Shown: positions 36,484 through 45,776 of the stretch, piece after piece
Layout of the letters: the number at the start of each line of letters is the position of its first letter
How positions within the stretch are numbered: position 1 is the first letter of the stretch
From: Armatimonadota bacterium
GTDB taxonomy: Bacteria; Sysuimicrobiota; Sysuimicrobiia; Sysuimicrobiales; Humicultoraceae
Assembly: GCA_031459715.1 (NCBI GenBank)
Contig: JAVKIA010000014.1
Location: 1-58,049 of the forward strand
Length of the DNA stretch: 58,049 nt
Direction: 5' to 3'
The notes under the pieces: model-generated
Database searches by the model: none
What the model was told of the DNA's origin: nothing
The model's input: the letters and a program-made list of their open reading frames with translations, nothing else
Position numbers and translations under genes: made by a program

Positions 36484-36891
36484 CTATGGACTCCCCAGCC
36501 CGGTCATCCAGGTCCGCATGATCAGCGCGGCCTGCGTCAGGCAGAGCAGGGCCAGTACCCGGGACTCGTTGAAGGCCTGCGGCGCCAGGCGTCGGCGAAG
36601 GAACCCACCCGGGCGCAGCCCGTACTGCGTCACCGCTGCCGTCGCCACCAGCCCCGCGTAGAGCAGGTGCAGGCCCCGGCGGGGCGGGACGCCCCCAAGG
36701 ACAAGGAGCAGGCCCGTTCCCGCCTGCACCGCCAGGATGGCAAGCAATAGCAGGAGGATGGCCCAGAAGATAGGCGACAGGCTGCGCCGGGCCCGCAGCC
36801 CGCTGATCCCGGCCCACGCCGCCAGCACCAGGTTCCCCGCCGCAGGCACCCACACCAGCACCCCCGCACCGTGGAGGTCGTTCGGGCTCAT
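36484..36891 (-). CDS. Small membrane protein of unknown function
   Basis: 135 residues with four hydrophobic stretches (about 9-28, 40-66, 74-91 and 112-130) separated by Arg-rich loops (GLRARRSLS, LRRRLAP), giving a consistent topology. I recognise no family motif. It is divergent from the secreted flavoprotein gene with only 20 bp between start codons, and convergent overlap with other genes is absent, so it is probably real. It might be a heme or quinone-related anchor given three His, but that is speculative. Confidence 0.6.
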   Translation of the reverse strand: MSPNDLHGAGVLVWVPAAGNLVLAAWAGISGLRARRSLSPIFWAILLLLLAILAVQAGTGLLLVLGGVPPRRGLHLLYAGLVATAAVTQYGLRPGGFLRRRLAPQAFNESRVLALLCLTQAALIMRTWMTGLGSP

Positions 36892-36911
36892 CTGCGCATG
36901 CCCATGGTAGC

Positions 36912-38315
36912 ATGTATGACGTGCGTCGCCTCTGGCCCCCCTTCCTGCTGGCCGCCCTGGTCTTTAGCGCCCGGCCGCTGCCGGCCGCCCCTCCCCGCAC
37001 TATCGCCGTGGACGTCCTGGTCGTCGGCAGCACCCCCGCCGGCATCGCCGCCGCAGCGGCTGCGGCGCGGGCCGGCGCCCGCGTGCACCTGGTGGAAGCC
37101 CTGCCCAAGATGGGCGGGGTGATCACCTGGGCCTGGCTGACCACCTGGGACATGAACCTCACCCCCGACGGCGCCCACCTGACCCGGGGCATCTTCTGGG
37201 AGTACTACCGGGCGCTGGGGTTGAGCTTCGACCTGGAGGAAGCCGTGAACAAGCTCACCTGGCACATCTACCGCGAGCGGCTGGTGGGCTCCACGACCAA
37301 CGCGCCGCTGGTGCGGGTGCTGAGCGAGCAGAGACGCCTGGTCGGCGCGGAGTTCGACGACCGGGACTGGCAGCGCCCGCTGACGGTCCGCGCGCGGCAG
37401 GTCATCGACGCCACCGACGACGCCGACCTGGCCGCAGCCGCCGGCGTCTCCTACGTGCTGGGGCGCCCCGGGCCGGGAGGTGTCCCCTGGATGCAGGCGG
37501 CCGGCCTGATCTTCCGCGTCACCGGCGTGCAGTGGCAGGAGCTGGCAGCCGATCTGCTGCGGAGAAAAGGCGCGGGAGCCGAACCGGCCGCCTGGGGCAT
37601 CAACGGGCGGGCAGCCTGGGGCTACCAGCCGATGATGAAGCGCTACAGGCCCACCCAGCCGGAAACGATGGTGCTGGGGTTGAATCTGGCGCTGCAGCGT
37701 GACGGCAGTGTGCTGATCAACAGCCTGCAGATCTTCGGGGTGAACGGCGTCGACCCGGCGTCGGTGGAAGCGGGCATGGCCAGGGGACGGACGGAGCTGC
37801 CGCCGCTGGTGGCGTTCCTCCGGGAGACGATTCCCGGTTTCGCCCAGGCCCAGCTCGGAGGGCATGCGCCCATGCTTTACATCCGCGAGACCCGGCACAT
37901 CCGGGGGATGTACACCCTGGAGGTGGAAGACATCTTCGCCAACCGGGACTTTCCCGACCGCATCGCAGTGGCTTCCTATCCCATCGACATTCACCCCTAC
38001 GTCCCAGGGTGGGTCAGTCCATACGCGCCGGTGCGCCACGTCTACACCATCCCGTTGCGGGCCCTGGTGCCCGTGGAGGTGGACAACCTGCTGGTCGCTT
38101 CCCGTGCCTTCTCCGCCACCTCCGAGGCCGCGGGGTCGGCGCGGGTGGTGCCTACCACCATGGCCCTGGGCCAGGCCGCCGGGGTAACCGCCGCCGTATG
38201 CGCTCGGCGCGGGTGCACCCCCCGCGAGGTGGTCGGGTCTCCCGGTCTGCTGGCGGAGGTCCAGCGCACGCTGCGCGCGCAGGGCGCCACCATCGGGGGA
38301 GAGGGCACCCCCTGA
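36912..38315 (+). CDS. Secreted FAD-dependent oxidoreductase
   Basis: 467-residue flavoprotein. An N-terminal export signal (RRLWPPFLLAALVFSARPLPAAP) precedes a Rossmann motif VVGSTPAGIAAAAAAARAGARVHLVE, and the C-terminus has TSEAAGSARVVPTTMALGQAAGVTAA, the FAD-contact end of the FAD_oxidored (PF12831) family. The middle section has VIDATDDADLAAAAGV, typical for this family. The substrate is unknown. The start may be ATG 36912 or GTG 36921: a TAGCAT (36908-36913) could act as -10 for a leaderless message starting at that GTG. Confidence 0.82.
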   Translation: MYDVRRLWPPFLLAALVFSARPLPAAPPRTIAVDVLVVGSTPAGIAAAAAAARAGARVHLVEALPKMGGVITWAWLTTWDMNLTPDGAHLTRGIFWEYYRALGLSFDLEEAVNKLTWHIYRERLVGSTTNAPLVRVLSEQRRLVGAEFDDRDWQRPLTVRARQVIDATDDADLAAAAGVSYVLGRPGPGGVPWMQAAGLIFRVTGVQWQELAADLLRRKGAGAEPAAWGINGRAAWGYQPMMKRYRPTQPETMVLGLNLALQRDGSVLINSLQIFGVNGVDPASVEAGMARGRTELPPLVAFLRETIPGFAQAQLGGHAPMLYIRETRHIRGMYTLEVEDIFANRDFPDRIAVASYPIDIHPYVPGWVSPYAPVRHVYTIPLRALVPVEVDNLLVASRAFSATSEAAGSARVVPTTMALGQAAGVTAAVCARRGCTPREVVGSPGLLAEVQRTLRAQGATIGGEGTP

Positions 38316-38471
38316 CGGCGCCTGCCCGCCGCAGGCACCGCCCTCCAAGACCGCACGCCCTGACGGCCACGCCTGCCTTCAGCTACGCAGCCCGCCACCC
38401 TCCGCCGGCGGGTAGCCCTGCTCCGTCTATACCGACGGCGGTCTGGGCAGTATGTAAAGGGAATTGTTCAG

Positions 38472-40049
38472 GTGATGCTGAGGATTTCCTCGCCTGCGGG
38501 AGCGCGACTCTCCGACCTGGTCAGCCTGATCCTGCTGACCACACCGGTAGCGGCCTTGGTGCTACTGCTGCGCAATCCGACCCTCGACCCGCAGGTGCAG
38601 GTCCCCGGCTTCCACTTCGCCATCGTCACCCTCACCGCGCTGTGTGGCATCTGGCTCGCCGCCCTGATCCTGCGCGCCGCCGACCGCCTGGGCGACCCGC
38701 GCACCTTCTTCCTCGGGCTCTCCTTCCTGGCGGTGGCTGGGTTCTTCTTCATCCACGGGCTGCTGACCCCAGGGGTGGTCGTGCACTACGTCAGCACGGG
38801 TATCGGCTGGGCGCCGCCGCTGGGCCTACTGCTGGGGGCGACGTTCCTGGCGCTGTCCAGCGAGCGGCCGAGGCCGGGGCGACAGTCGCGCTGGTTCCGC
38901 AGGCGGCGGCAGATTCTGCTGGGGCTTCTGCTGGCGTGGGCCGGGTTCCTGGCGCTGGCGGTAACGCGCCCGGGACTGCTGGCCAACCACCCTACCTCCC
39001 TTTCCGCATACACGGCCGCGCGGGCGCAGAAGGTGCCGGTGCCAGGCTACGTCGCCATGCCGACGACCACCAGATTCATGCCCCACAGCGGCGCTCCGGC
39101 GAGGGCATCGACCGCCTTCCCCTGGATCTCCATGTCCATCCTCGGCATCTCCGCCGGGCTCTACCTGCTGACCGCCTGGCGCTACGCCGGTAACTACCGC
39201 CTGACCCGGACGCCGCAGCAGGCCACGGTGGTGGCCGGTGTGATCATGCTGACGGAGAGCCAGCTCTCGTTCTTCTTCGCCTCCACCTGGCGGATCAGCT
39301 GGTGGGAGTATCACATACTGGTGCTGCTGGGATTCGGCACGATCCTCTACGGGCTCCTCACCGGGTACCGGCAGCAGGGCGGGGTGACGGCGACGCTCAC
39401 CAGCCTGATGCTCGACGGCTCGGTCCAGGCCCTGGAGCGCAGCTACAGTGAGGTCCTCACCGCTCTGGTCGCCGCCGTGGAGACCCGCGACCCCTACACC
39501 AAGGGGCACTCCCAGAAGGTGGCGCGGATTGCCACGCAGATCGGTGAGGCCATGGGCCTTCCCCCCGAGGCGCTGCGTGTCCTCTACCAGGCGGGCCTGT
39601 TGCACGATGTGGGAAAGATCGGGATCCCCGACGCCATCCTGAGTAAACCCGGCCGCCTCAGCCCCGAGGAGTACCGGCTGGTCAGAACCCACCCCTTCCT
39701 CTCAGAGGACATAGTCGGCCGCATCACTTCCCTGCGCCCGACGCTGGGAGCCATCCGCTGGCACCACGAGCGCCTGGACGGCTCCGGCTACCCGGAGGGG
39801 CTGCGCGGCGAGCGCATTCCCCTGGAAGCCCGCATCCTGGCCGTCGCCGACGTCTACGACGCCATGACGTCCGGCCGGTCGTACCGCGAAGCCTGGTCTG
39901 AGGCTGCCGTGCTGGCCTACCTCCGCCAGGAGGCCGGCCGGCTCTTCGACCCCCGCTGCGTGGCGGCGCTGCACCGGGTGCTGCATCGGCGGAAGGAGAT
40001 GGGGCCGGCTGCCGCCCCGGCGGAGGCCGCGGTCGCAGGTCACAGCTAG
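38472..40049 (+). CDS. Membrane-anchored HD-GYP cyclic-di-GMP phosphodiesterase
   Basis: About 525 residues. The N-terminal 300 residues contain 7-8 transmembrane helices of no recognised sensor type, with a periplasmic loop (about 165-220). The C-terminal HD-GYP domain (about 320-505) has ETRDPYTKGHSQKVARIA, LLHDVGKIGIPD (HD pair), RTHPFLSEDIV, RWHHERLDGSGYPEGLRGE (GYP motif) and ADVYDAMTSGRSYR. All residues needed for c-di-GMP hydrolysis appear present. GTG 38472 and ATG 38475 are both possible starts; neither has a strong ribosome site. Oriented tail to tail with the HU gene. Confidence 0.93.
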   Translation: MMLRISSPAGARLSDLVSLILLTTPVAALVLLLRNPTLDPQVQVPGFHFAIVTLTALCGIWLAALILRAADRLGDPRTFFLGLSFLAVAGFFFIHGLLTPGVVVHYVSTGIGWAPPLGLLLGATFLALSSERPRPGRQSRWFRRRRQILLGLLLAWAGFLALAVTRPGLLANHPTSLSAYTAARAQKVPVPGYVAMPTTTRFMPHSGAPARASTAFPWISMSILGISAGLYLLTAWRYAGNYRLTRTPQQATVVAGVIMLTESQLSFFFASTWRISWWEYHILVLLGFGTILYGLLTGYRQQGGVTATLTSLMLDGSVQALERSYSEVLTALVAAVETRDPYTKGHSQKVARIATQIGEAMGLPPEALRVLYQAGLLHDVGKIGIPDAILSKPGRLSPEEYRLVRTHPFLSEDIVGRITSLRPTLGAIRWHHERLDGSGYPEGLRGERIPLEARILAVADVYDAMTSGRSYREAWSEAAVLAYLRQEAGRLFDPRCVAALHRVLHRRKEMGPAAAPAEAAVAGHS

Positions 40050-40055
40050 CCTGCC

Positions 40056-40093
40056 CCAGAAATTCGCACGCAAATTTCTGGCCCCGGAGGTGC
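40056..40093. terminator. Two hairpins between convergent HD-GYP and HU genes
   Basis: First hairpin: arms CCAGAAATT (40056-40064) and AATTTCTGG (40073-40081), directly after the HD-GYP stop. The second has 13-bp arms at 40166-40178 and 40181-40193 (GGCAGGGCGCTTC and its complement) with a 2-bp loop. Neither has a T-run, so they are terminator-like at best and may serve both converging transcripts. The remaining bases to 40264 hold nothing recognisable. The listed span covers the first hairpin only in part of the region. Confidence 0.4.
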
Positions 40094-40165
40094 CATGCGA
40101 GATTTCCGGGACGTGCTGCCAGCTGGGAAGCCCGGCGCCCTCCAGCCGCCGGGGCCATACGGACG

Positions 40166-40193
40166 GGCAGGGCGCTTCAGGAAGCGCCCTGCC
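40166..40193. terminator. Strong hairpin downstream of HU gene (bidirectional terminator candidate)
   Basis: Perfect 13-bp inverted repeat GGCAGGGCGCTTC / GAAGCGCCCTGCC with a 2-bp centre, lying 72 bp past the HU stop and 117 bp past the HD-GYP stop. It is by far the strongest hairpin in this intergenic stretch. The lack of a U-tract means rho-independent termination is uncertain. Confidence 0.5.
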
Positions 40194-40264
40194 GCAGATT
40201 TGCTTCGCTGCCCCTTACCCCGCGTACTGGCCGCTTACTCGCTTGCCCACCGCGGACCCACCTA

Positions 40265-40552
40265 CTACCGGCCGCCCAGGATGGCGTCCTTGGCCGCCTT
40301 GGCCACGCGGAAGCGGACCACGCGACGGGCGGGGATGCGGATGGGCTCACCGGTGCGGGGGTTGCGCCCCATCCGCGCCTTGCGGTTGACCAGGACCAGC
40401 TTGCCGATCCCGGGGATGGTGAAGGAGTTCTTGGCTTCGCGGTAGGCCAGCCGGGCCAGCTCGTCCAGGAACATGTTGGCCTGCTTCTTGGAGACGTCCA
40501 GCTTGCCTGCCAGGTAGTCGGCGATCTTGGCCTTCGTCATGGGCTTCGCCAT
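40265..40552 (-). CDS. HU-family DNA-binding protein
   Basis: 95-residue nucleoid protein. TKAKIADYLAGKLDVSKKQANMFLDEL forms the helical dimer body; FTIPGIGKLVLVNRKARMGRNPRTGEPIRIPARRVVRFRVAK is the beta-arm with the GRNPxTGE signature and the Pro that intercalates into DNA. Length is normal (90-95). AGAGGAGG lies before ATG 40552. It is monocistronic and convergent with the HD-GYP gene. Confidence 0.96.
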   Translation of the reverse strand: MAKPMTKAKIADYLAGKLDVSKKQANMFLDELARLAYREAKNSFTIPGIGKLVLVNRKARMGRNPRTGEPIRIPARRVVRFRVAKAAKDAILGGR

Positions 40553-40827
40553 TCACGTCCTCCTCTGCTCGGACTGGTGTACCTGCTGCCTGTCTGGCGT
40601 TTCCGCGGCGAGGGCGAAATTCCTGCAGGCGGGCGGGGAAGTCTGCGCCCCCGAGGGCCTTCGCCCAGGAGCACCGCGGCCTGCACCCGCACGGCTACCT
40701 CATGCTCCAACCCCCCGCCGAGGTGCTTCCTCCTCCCCGCTGTCTTGAGTAGCATGGAAGGCATGCCCAGCGGCATTGCCTGGCCACCGAGCTGTCCCTG
40801 GCGGGCCCCGATGACAACCGGCGGACC

Positions 40828-41148
40828 TGTAGCGGATCCTCCTATCTCACGGAGCGGTGGGAGTAGTCTGGCAAACGCCTCGTCGGCTGCGAACTGTGCT
40901 GGCGGCAGCACGACGAGCCCGGCCACGATCTGCCCATCGTTGCGCCGCACCAGTACGGCCATGGACGACACGCCGACTAGCGCCTCCTGGCGGGCGAACG
41001 CTACGCCCTGCGCGATTTCCTGGAGGTACGCGCCGACGCCGGTGATCGTATGGGGTGTCGGCCGGGGCATCCCTACCCGCTCCATGAGCGCGCGGATCTC
41101 CGCATCGGGACGTTCGGCCAGGAACAGCTTGCCAATCGCAGAGGGATA
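40828..41148 (-). pseudogene. Remnant of an IclR-family regulator (effector domain only)
   Basis: Reading from 41142 downward gives SAIGKLFLAERPDAEIRALM, then MPRPTPHTITGVGAYLQEIAQ and SSMAVLVRRNDGQIVAGLVV, which follow the order of the IclR effector-binding domain (GKALLA..., TPxTI, PVxxxxGxVVAALS). The DNA-binding domain is absent: a TAG stop lies at 41149-41151 and the tRNA-Arg gene begins 28 bp beyond. Downstream the frame stays open to 40537 but with no family resemblance after about LREIGGSA. I read this as a decayed fragment rather than a functional gene. Confidence 0.6.
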
Positions 41149-41176
41149 CTACCGCTAGCAAGATTACCTGCCTATT

Positions 41177-41252
41177 TGGCGCGCCCGGAGGGACTTGAAC
41201 CCACGACCTTCGGCTCCGGAGGCCGACGCTCTATCCGCTGAGCTACGGGCGC
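41177..41252 (-). tRNA. tRNA-Arg (anticodon CCG)
   Basis: 76-nt tRNA including an encoded CCA. The acceptor stem is GCGCCCG/CGGGCGC, D arm GCTCAGCGGATAGAGC, anticodon stem TCGGC/GCCGA with loop CTCCGGA giving anticodon CCG (codon CGG), and T loop GTTCAAGTC. G73 is the discriminator. All stems pair. Lies between an IclR remnant and the RND pump gene. Confidence 0.97.
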
Positions 41253-41262
41253 ACTGGCACCA

Positions 41263-44200
41263 TTATAGCGCGTCGCCCCGATCCGCGGCGTCGGGGCCGT
41301 TGCTCGCCCCGGCCACCGGCGCGGGACGGGGGACTCCCGCAGGCTGGAGCACCTCCGCCCGGCGGCGGGAGAGGAGGTCGTCCAGGAGGGTGTAGACCAC
41401 CGGGATGACCAGCAGGGTGAGGAAGGTGGAGGTGGTCATCCCCCCCAGGACGGCTATCCCCAGGGGCCGCCGCCACTCAGCCCCGCTGCTGCCCAGGCCC
41501 AGGGCCACCGGCAGCCCGCCCATGATGGAGACCAGCGCCGTCATCAGAATGGGCCGCAGCCGGGTGCGAGCAGCCTCGGCGATGGCCTGCTGTCGGGGGA
41601 CGCCCTCCCTGCGCCGCTGCACGATGAACTCCACCAGCAGGATGGCGTTGTTCACCACGATGCCTGCCAGCATGATGATCCCCAGCAGCGACATGAGGCT
41701 GACAGTGGTACGGGTGACCAGCAGCATGAGGAAGGTGCCCACGGAGGCCAGCGGCACGCTGGCCATGATGATGGCGGGGATGGCCAGGGAGTCGAACTGC
41801 ACCGCGATGGTCATGAAGACGAACAACGAGCCCAGGGCCAGGGCGAAGAGCATGTCGCCGAAGGTCTCCGTCTGGAGCTGGGCCTCGCCCCCAAAGGTGG
41901 CGGTGTAGCCGGGCGGCAGGGCCACCTGGCCCAGCCGGGCCTGGATGTCCCCGACCACGGCGGAGAGGGGGCGTCCCTGCAGCGAGGCGCTGACCAGCGC
42001 CAGCCGTTGCCGGTCCTTGCGCTCGATGGCCGCCGGGGCACGCCGGGCCTCCAGCGTGGCCACATCACCCAGACGGATGGGCGCCCCGCCCACCGTACCG
42101 ATGTGCAGGTTAGCCAGCGCATCCACCGCGTTGCGATCCTCCTCCTGCGACCGCACGACGATGTCCACCTCATCGCCGCCGGACCGGTAACGGGTGGCCT
42201 CCACCCCGGCGATGGCCGAGCGCACCTGGAGGCCCACCTGGGCGACGCTCAGGCCCAGCCGGGCCAGCCGCTCCCTGTCCAGCAGGACCTGGACCTCCCG
42301 CTTACCCGCGGCCAGGTTGGTGTCCACGTTGGTGGTCCCCGGGGTTTCGCTGACGATCTGCTCCACCTGTCGGGCCAGCCGCTGCAACACCCGGGCATCG
42401 GGCCCACGGATCTCCACCTGCACCGGAGCCTCGCCGCCGGTAATGCCCTGCGTCCCTACCTTAATGGTGGCCCCCGGGATCTCCCTGGTGCGCTGCCGTA
42501 CCTCCGCCATGATCTCGTCCACAGAGCGCCGCTGGCTGCGGTCCACCAGGTTGACGAAGAGCTGCGCCTGCTGGCTGCCCACGCTGCTGAAGGCGAAGAC
42601 CCCCTCCACACCGCCCACCAGGGCGAAGTGGTTCTCCACCTCAGGCATGGCGGAGAGGAGCGCCTCGATGCGCCGCGTCGCCCGGTCGGTCTGGCGCAGC
42701 GAGCTTCCCGGCGGCATGGTCACGGTAATCTGGAACTGGCCGAAGTCCCCGGCCGGGAAGAACTCCTTGCCAATGAGCGGCGAGGCCACCAGGCCCAGGC
42801 TGCCCACGAACAGCACGGCGGCCACCGCCAGGACCAGTCCGCGGTGGCCCAGGCCCCAGGCCAGCCAGCCGCTGTAGCGCAGGCTCAACCGCTCGAAGAA
42901 GTGGTCCCAGGCGGCCACGGCCCGGGAGAAGCGTCCCTCTCCCGGGCGGCTGCGCCGCAGCCAGCGCGCGGAGAGCATCGGGGTCAGGGTGAAGCCGATG
43001 AGGATGCTGAAGAGGTTGGCGAAGACCACGGTCAGCCCGAACTGCCGGAAGAACTGTCCCACCAGGCCGCGGGTGAAGGCGATGGGGATGAAAACGGCGA
43101 CGTTGGCCAGGTTACTGGCCATGACCGCCAGCTCCACCTCCCGGGCGCCGCGGCGGGCCGCCTCCTCCGGCGTCTGACCCATCTCCAGATGGCGGGTGAT
43201 GTTCTCGTTGACCACGATGGCGTTGTCGATGAGCAGACCAATGGCGATGGCCAGGGCCAGTAGCGAAAGCACGTTGATGGAGAAGCCGAAGAAGTACATG
43301 GGCACGTAGGTGGCCACAATGGCCGCCGGCAGGGCCAGACCGATGATCACCGTGCTGCGCAGGTTGTGCAGGAAGAGGAAGACCACCAGCATGGCCAGCA
43401 CCGAGCCCAGGATCAGGTTCCCCTGCACGTCTGCCACAGAGTCCTTGATGAAGAGGGAGTCGTCGCGGGCGACGGCGATGCGCACGCCGGCGGGCAGCTG
43501 GGGCTGCAGCGCGGCCACCGCCCGGCGGACCCCTTCGGCCACTGCCACCGTGTTGGCCCCGGACTGCTTCTGGATGGAGACACCCACGCTGTCTCTGCCG
43601 TTCAGGCGGGTGAACTGCTCCGGCTCCCTGCTGGTATCCCGCACGTCGGCCACGGCCCGCAGCGGGACAGTGGAGCCGTCAGATCGGCGCAGGGGCAACC
43701 CCTCGATCTCCTCCGTCGTGGCGAACTGTCCCACCACGCGCACCAGGAACTCCTCGTCCCCTTCCCGGATCCGGCCGGAGGGGACGTTCAGGTTGGCCTG
43801 GCGCAAAGCGTCCTCCAGGTGGGCTACGGTCAGCCCTTCGGCCCGCAGGCGGTCCTGCGAGACCTCGATGCGGATCTGCCGCTGCAGCCCGCCGGAGACC
43901 GTCACCGCGGCCACTCCCGGCACCCGCTCCAGGGTAGGCTTGATCACCTCCTCCGCCAGCCGGCGCAGGACCAGGGGGTCCGGACCGCTCACGCCCAGGA
44001 GCATCACCGGGAGGGCGCTGAAGTTAAATCGCTGCACCACCGGGTCTTCCGCGTCGCGGGGGAAGCGGCCTCGCACCAGGTCTGCCCGCTGCCGCACGTC
44101 GGCCACGGCCGTGTCGATGTTGGTCTCCAGGGCAAACTCGATGGCCACCACCGCCAGGCCCTCCTGCGAGATGGAGCGCAGCGTGCGCACCCTTTCCAGT

Positions 44201-44418
44201 GAGCTCAGCTGCTCCTCCAGGGGCTTGGTGATCAGGGTCTCCACCTCTTCGGGACCCGCGCCGGGGTAGGCCACGGTCACGGTAACAAAGGGGAACTGCA
44301 CGTTGGGCATCAGCTCCACCGGCAGCCGGCTGTAGGCGATCCCGCCCAGGACCAGCAGGGCGGCGACCAGCACCAGGACCAGGACCGGACGGCGGACGGC
44401 CAGACCGGAAAGCGACAT
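41263..44418 (-). CDS. RND efflux transporter, HAE1/AcrB-like
   Basis: 1051-residue inner-membrane proton-driven efflux pump, full length. It has two halves each with a large periplasmic loop and six transmembrane helices. TM1 begins RRPVLVLVLVAALLVLGGIAY. TM4 has LLIDNAIVVNENI, retaining the first Asp of AcrB Asp407-Asp408 with Asn at the second; TM10 has AGIVVNNAILLVEF with Asn where AcrB has Lys940. These replacements occur in other HAE1 subfamilies. The last gene of tetR-MFP-RND; the periplasmic adaptor stop overlaps its ATG. No outer-membrane channel gene is in the window. Substrate unknown. Confidence 0.95.
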   Translation of the reverse strand: MSLSGLAVRRPVLVLVLVAALLVLGGIAYSRLPVELMPNVQFPFVTVTVAYPGAGPEEVETLITKPLEEQLSSLERVRTLRSISQEGLAVVAIEFALETNIDTAVADVRQRADLVRGRFPRDAEDPVVQRFNFSALPVMLLGVSGPDPLVLRRLAEEVIKPTLERVPGVAAVTVSGGLQRQIRIEVSQDRLRAEGLTVAHLEDALRQANLNVPSGRIREGDEEFLVRVVGQFATTEEIEGLPLRRSDGSTVPLRAVADVRDTSREPEQFTRLNGRDSVGVSIQKQSGANTVAVAEGVRRAVAALQPQLPAGVRIAVARDDSLFIKDSVADVQGNLILGSVLAMLVVFLFLHNLRSTVIIGLALPAAIVATYVPMYFFGFSINVLSLLALAIAIGLLIDNAIVVNENITRHLEMGQTPEEAARRGAREVELAVMASNLANVAVFIPIAFTRGLVGQFFRQFGLTVVFANLFSILIGFTLTPMLSARWLRRSRPGEGRFSRAVAAWDHFFERLSLRYSGWLAWGLGHRGLVLAVAAVLFVGSLGLVASPLIGKEFFPAGDFGQFQITVTMPPGSSLRQTDRATRRIEALLSAMPEVENHFALVGGVEGVFAFSSVGSQQAQLFVNLVDRSQRRSVDEIMAEVRQRTREIPGATIKVGTQGITGGEAPVQVEIRGPDARVLQRLARQVEQIVSETPGTTNVDTNLAAGKREVQVLLDRERLARLGLSVAQVGLQVRSAIAGVEATRYRSGGDEVDIVVRSQEEDRNAVDALANLHIGTVGGAPIRLGDVATLEARRAPAAIERKDRQRLALVSASLQGRPLSAVVGDIQARLGQVALPPGYTATFGGEAQLQTETFGDMLFALALGSLFVFMTIAVQFDSLAIPAIIMASVPLASVGTFLMLLVTRTTVSLMSLLGIIMLAGIVVNNAILLVEFIVQRRREGVPRQQAIAEAARTRLRPILMTALVSIMGGLPVALGLGSSGAEWRRPLGIAVLGGMTTSTFLTLLVIPVVYTLLDDLLSRRRAEVLQPAGVPRPAPVAGASNGPDAADRGDAL

Positions 44419-45776
44419 CAGCGGCTCCTGTACTGCACGACCTTCACCTTCGCGCCGGGAACGAGCCGATCCGGTCCCAGGACGACCACCAGCTCTCCTG
44501 CGCGCAGCCCATCGGTGACCTCCACCCGGCCCGCCGCGGCCAGACCCACGGTGACCGGCCGGGGGTCCACGACGCCGTTCCGCACCACCCAGACCTCGGT
44601 GCGGCCGTCGCTGCGGACGGCGGCGCGGGGTACGGTGAGTACCCCCACCCGCCGTTCCACCACCACGCGCCCGCGGACGAAGGTCCCCGGGAGGAGCCCA
44701 GCCGGCACTTCCCCCACCAGCCGCAGCCGCACCGCCACCGCCCGGCTGCCGGGCTCCGCCAGTGGTGTGACCGTCTTCACCACCGCCTGAACCTCGCGGC
44801 CCGCAGCAACCTCCGGCCGCAGGATGCTCTGCTGGCCGGCCCTGATCAGGACAGCCTCCCGTTCACCGATGGTGACCTCCGCCTCCAGCGCCCTGTCATC
44901 GTAGATGACAGCCACCGGCTGGCCGCGGAACTCCCCGGCGGCGGCAAAGTCCCCCGGTGAAACCCTGACCTGCGCCACCCGCCCGGCGAAGGGCGCGCGG
45001 ATGGTCATCTCCGCCAGCGCCTGCCGGGCTTCCGCCATCACCGCCCTGGCCTGGGCCACCTGCGCCCGCGCCGCCTGCACCTCCTCAGGTCGAGGGCCTG
45101 CCTCCACCAGGCTCTGCTGCTGCTGGGCGCTGTGGAGCTGCGCCTGCGCCGAAAGCACCTGGGCCTGCGCAGCCTGCACCTGAGCGCGGGCGCGGTTATG
45201 GTCCAGCCGGGCCTGATCCACCTGCGCCTGGGAGACGGCACCGTCCCGCAGGAGTGCCTCCAGGCGCTGCAGGGTAACCTCCGCGGTGGCGGCCGCCACC
45301 CGGGCGTGTTCCAGGCTCGTCTGCGCCGCCTCCAGCGCGCTCTCGGCCTGGCGGACCGCCCAGGCCGCCTGGGCCCGCTCCTGCGGGCGGGCACCCGCCT
45401 CCAGGAGCGCCACCCGGGCCTGGGCCGCTGCCACCGCGGCCTCCGCCTGTCGCACCCGGAGCGCAGCCTCCGTGGCGTCCAGGACCACCAGCGGCTGCCC
45501 GGCACGCACCCGCGCGCCTTCGGTGACCAGGACGCGGGCCACGACCCCGGAGCGGCGGGGGAGAATCTCGGCCATGCGCGCGGAGGTCAGGCTCCCGCTT
45601 ACCTCCACGGTCCGCTCCAGGGTGGCCCCTTGCACCGGGGCGACTTCCACCGGGATGGCTTCCTCTTCCGCCGGCGCCACCGGCGCCGCCCTGGGCGCGC
45701 GCACCCGCCCGGCGGCGATTCCGCCAGCGAGCAGCATCCCCAGCACCAGAACGATCCAGAACCAGCGACGCTTCAC
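44418..45776 (-). CDS. RND efflux periplasmic adaptor (MFP/HlyD family)
   Basis: 452-residue membrane-fusion protein with an N-terminal membrane anchor (RRWFWIVLVLGMLLAGGIAA), lipoyl half-motifs (AEILPRRSGVVARVLVTEG and IRAPFAGRVAQVRVSPGDF), a long Ala/Gln-rich coiled-coil hairpin between them (about 105-245), and beta-barrel plus membrane-proximal domains ending PDRLVPGAKVKVVQYR. Start is GTG 45776, overlapping the tetR stop (GTGA). A longer frame to 46532 is a shadow of tetR. Coiled coil is unusually rich in Ala and Gln. Confidence 0.93.
   Translation of the reverse strand: MKRRWFWIVLVLGMLLAGGIAAGRVRAPRAAPVAPAEEEAIPVEVAPVQGATLERTVEVSGSLTSARMAEILPRRSGVVARVLVTEGARVRAGQPLVVLDATEAALRVRQAEAAVAAAQARVALLEAGARPQERAQAAWAVRQAESALEAAQTSLEHARVAAATAEVTLQRLEALLRDGAVSQAQVDQARLDHNRARAQVQAAQAQVLSAQAQLHSAQQQQSLVEAGPRPEEVQAARAQVAQARAVMAEARQALAEMTIRAPFAGRVAQVRVSPGDFAAAGEFRGQPVAVIYDDRALEAEVTIGEREAVLIRAGQQSILRPEVAAGREVQAVVKTVTPLAEPGSRAVAVRLRLVGEVPAGLLPGTFVRGRVVVERRVGVLTVPRAAVRSDGRTEVWVVRNGVVDPRPVTVGLAAAGRVEVTDGLRAGELVVVLGPDRLVPGAKVKVVQYRSR

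Noticed and set aside
38320-38336. Terminator after the secreted flavoprotein gene
   Set aside because: Only a 6-bp stem (GCCTGC/GCAGGC) without a T-run; too weak in this base composition.
40577-41158. 193-codon plus-strand frame near HU and tRNA-Arg
   Set aside because: Low-complexity Ser/Arg/Pro composition and no family resemblance; the opposite strand shows the IclR-like blocks.
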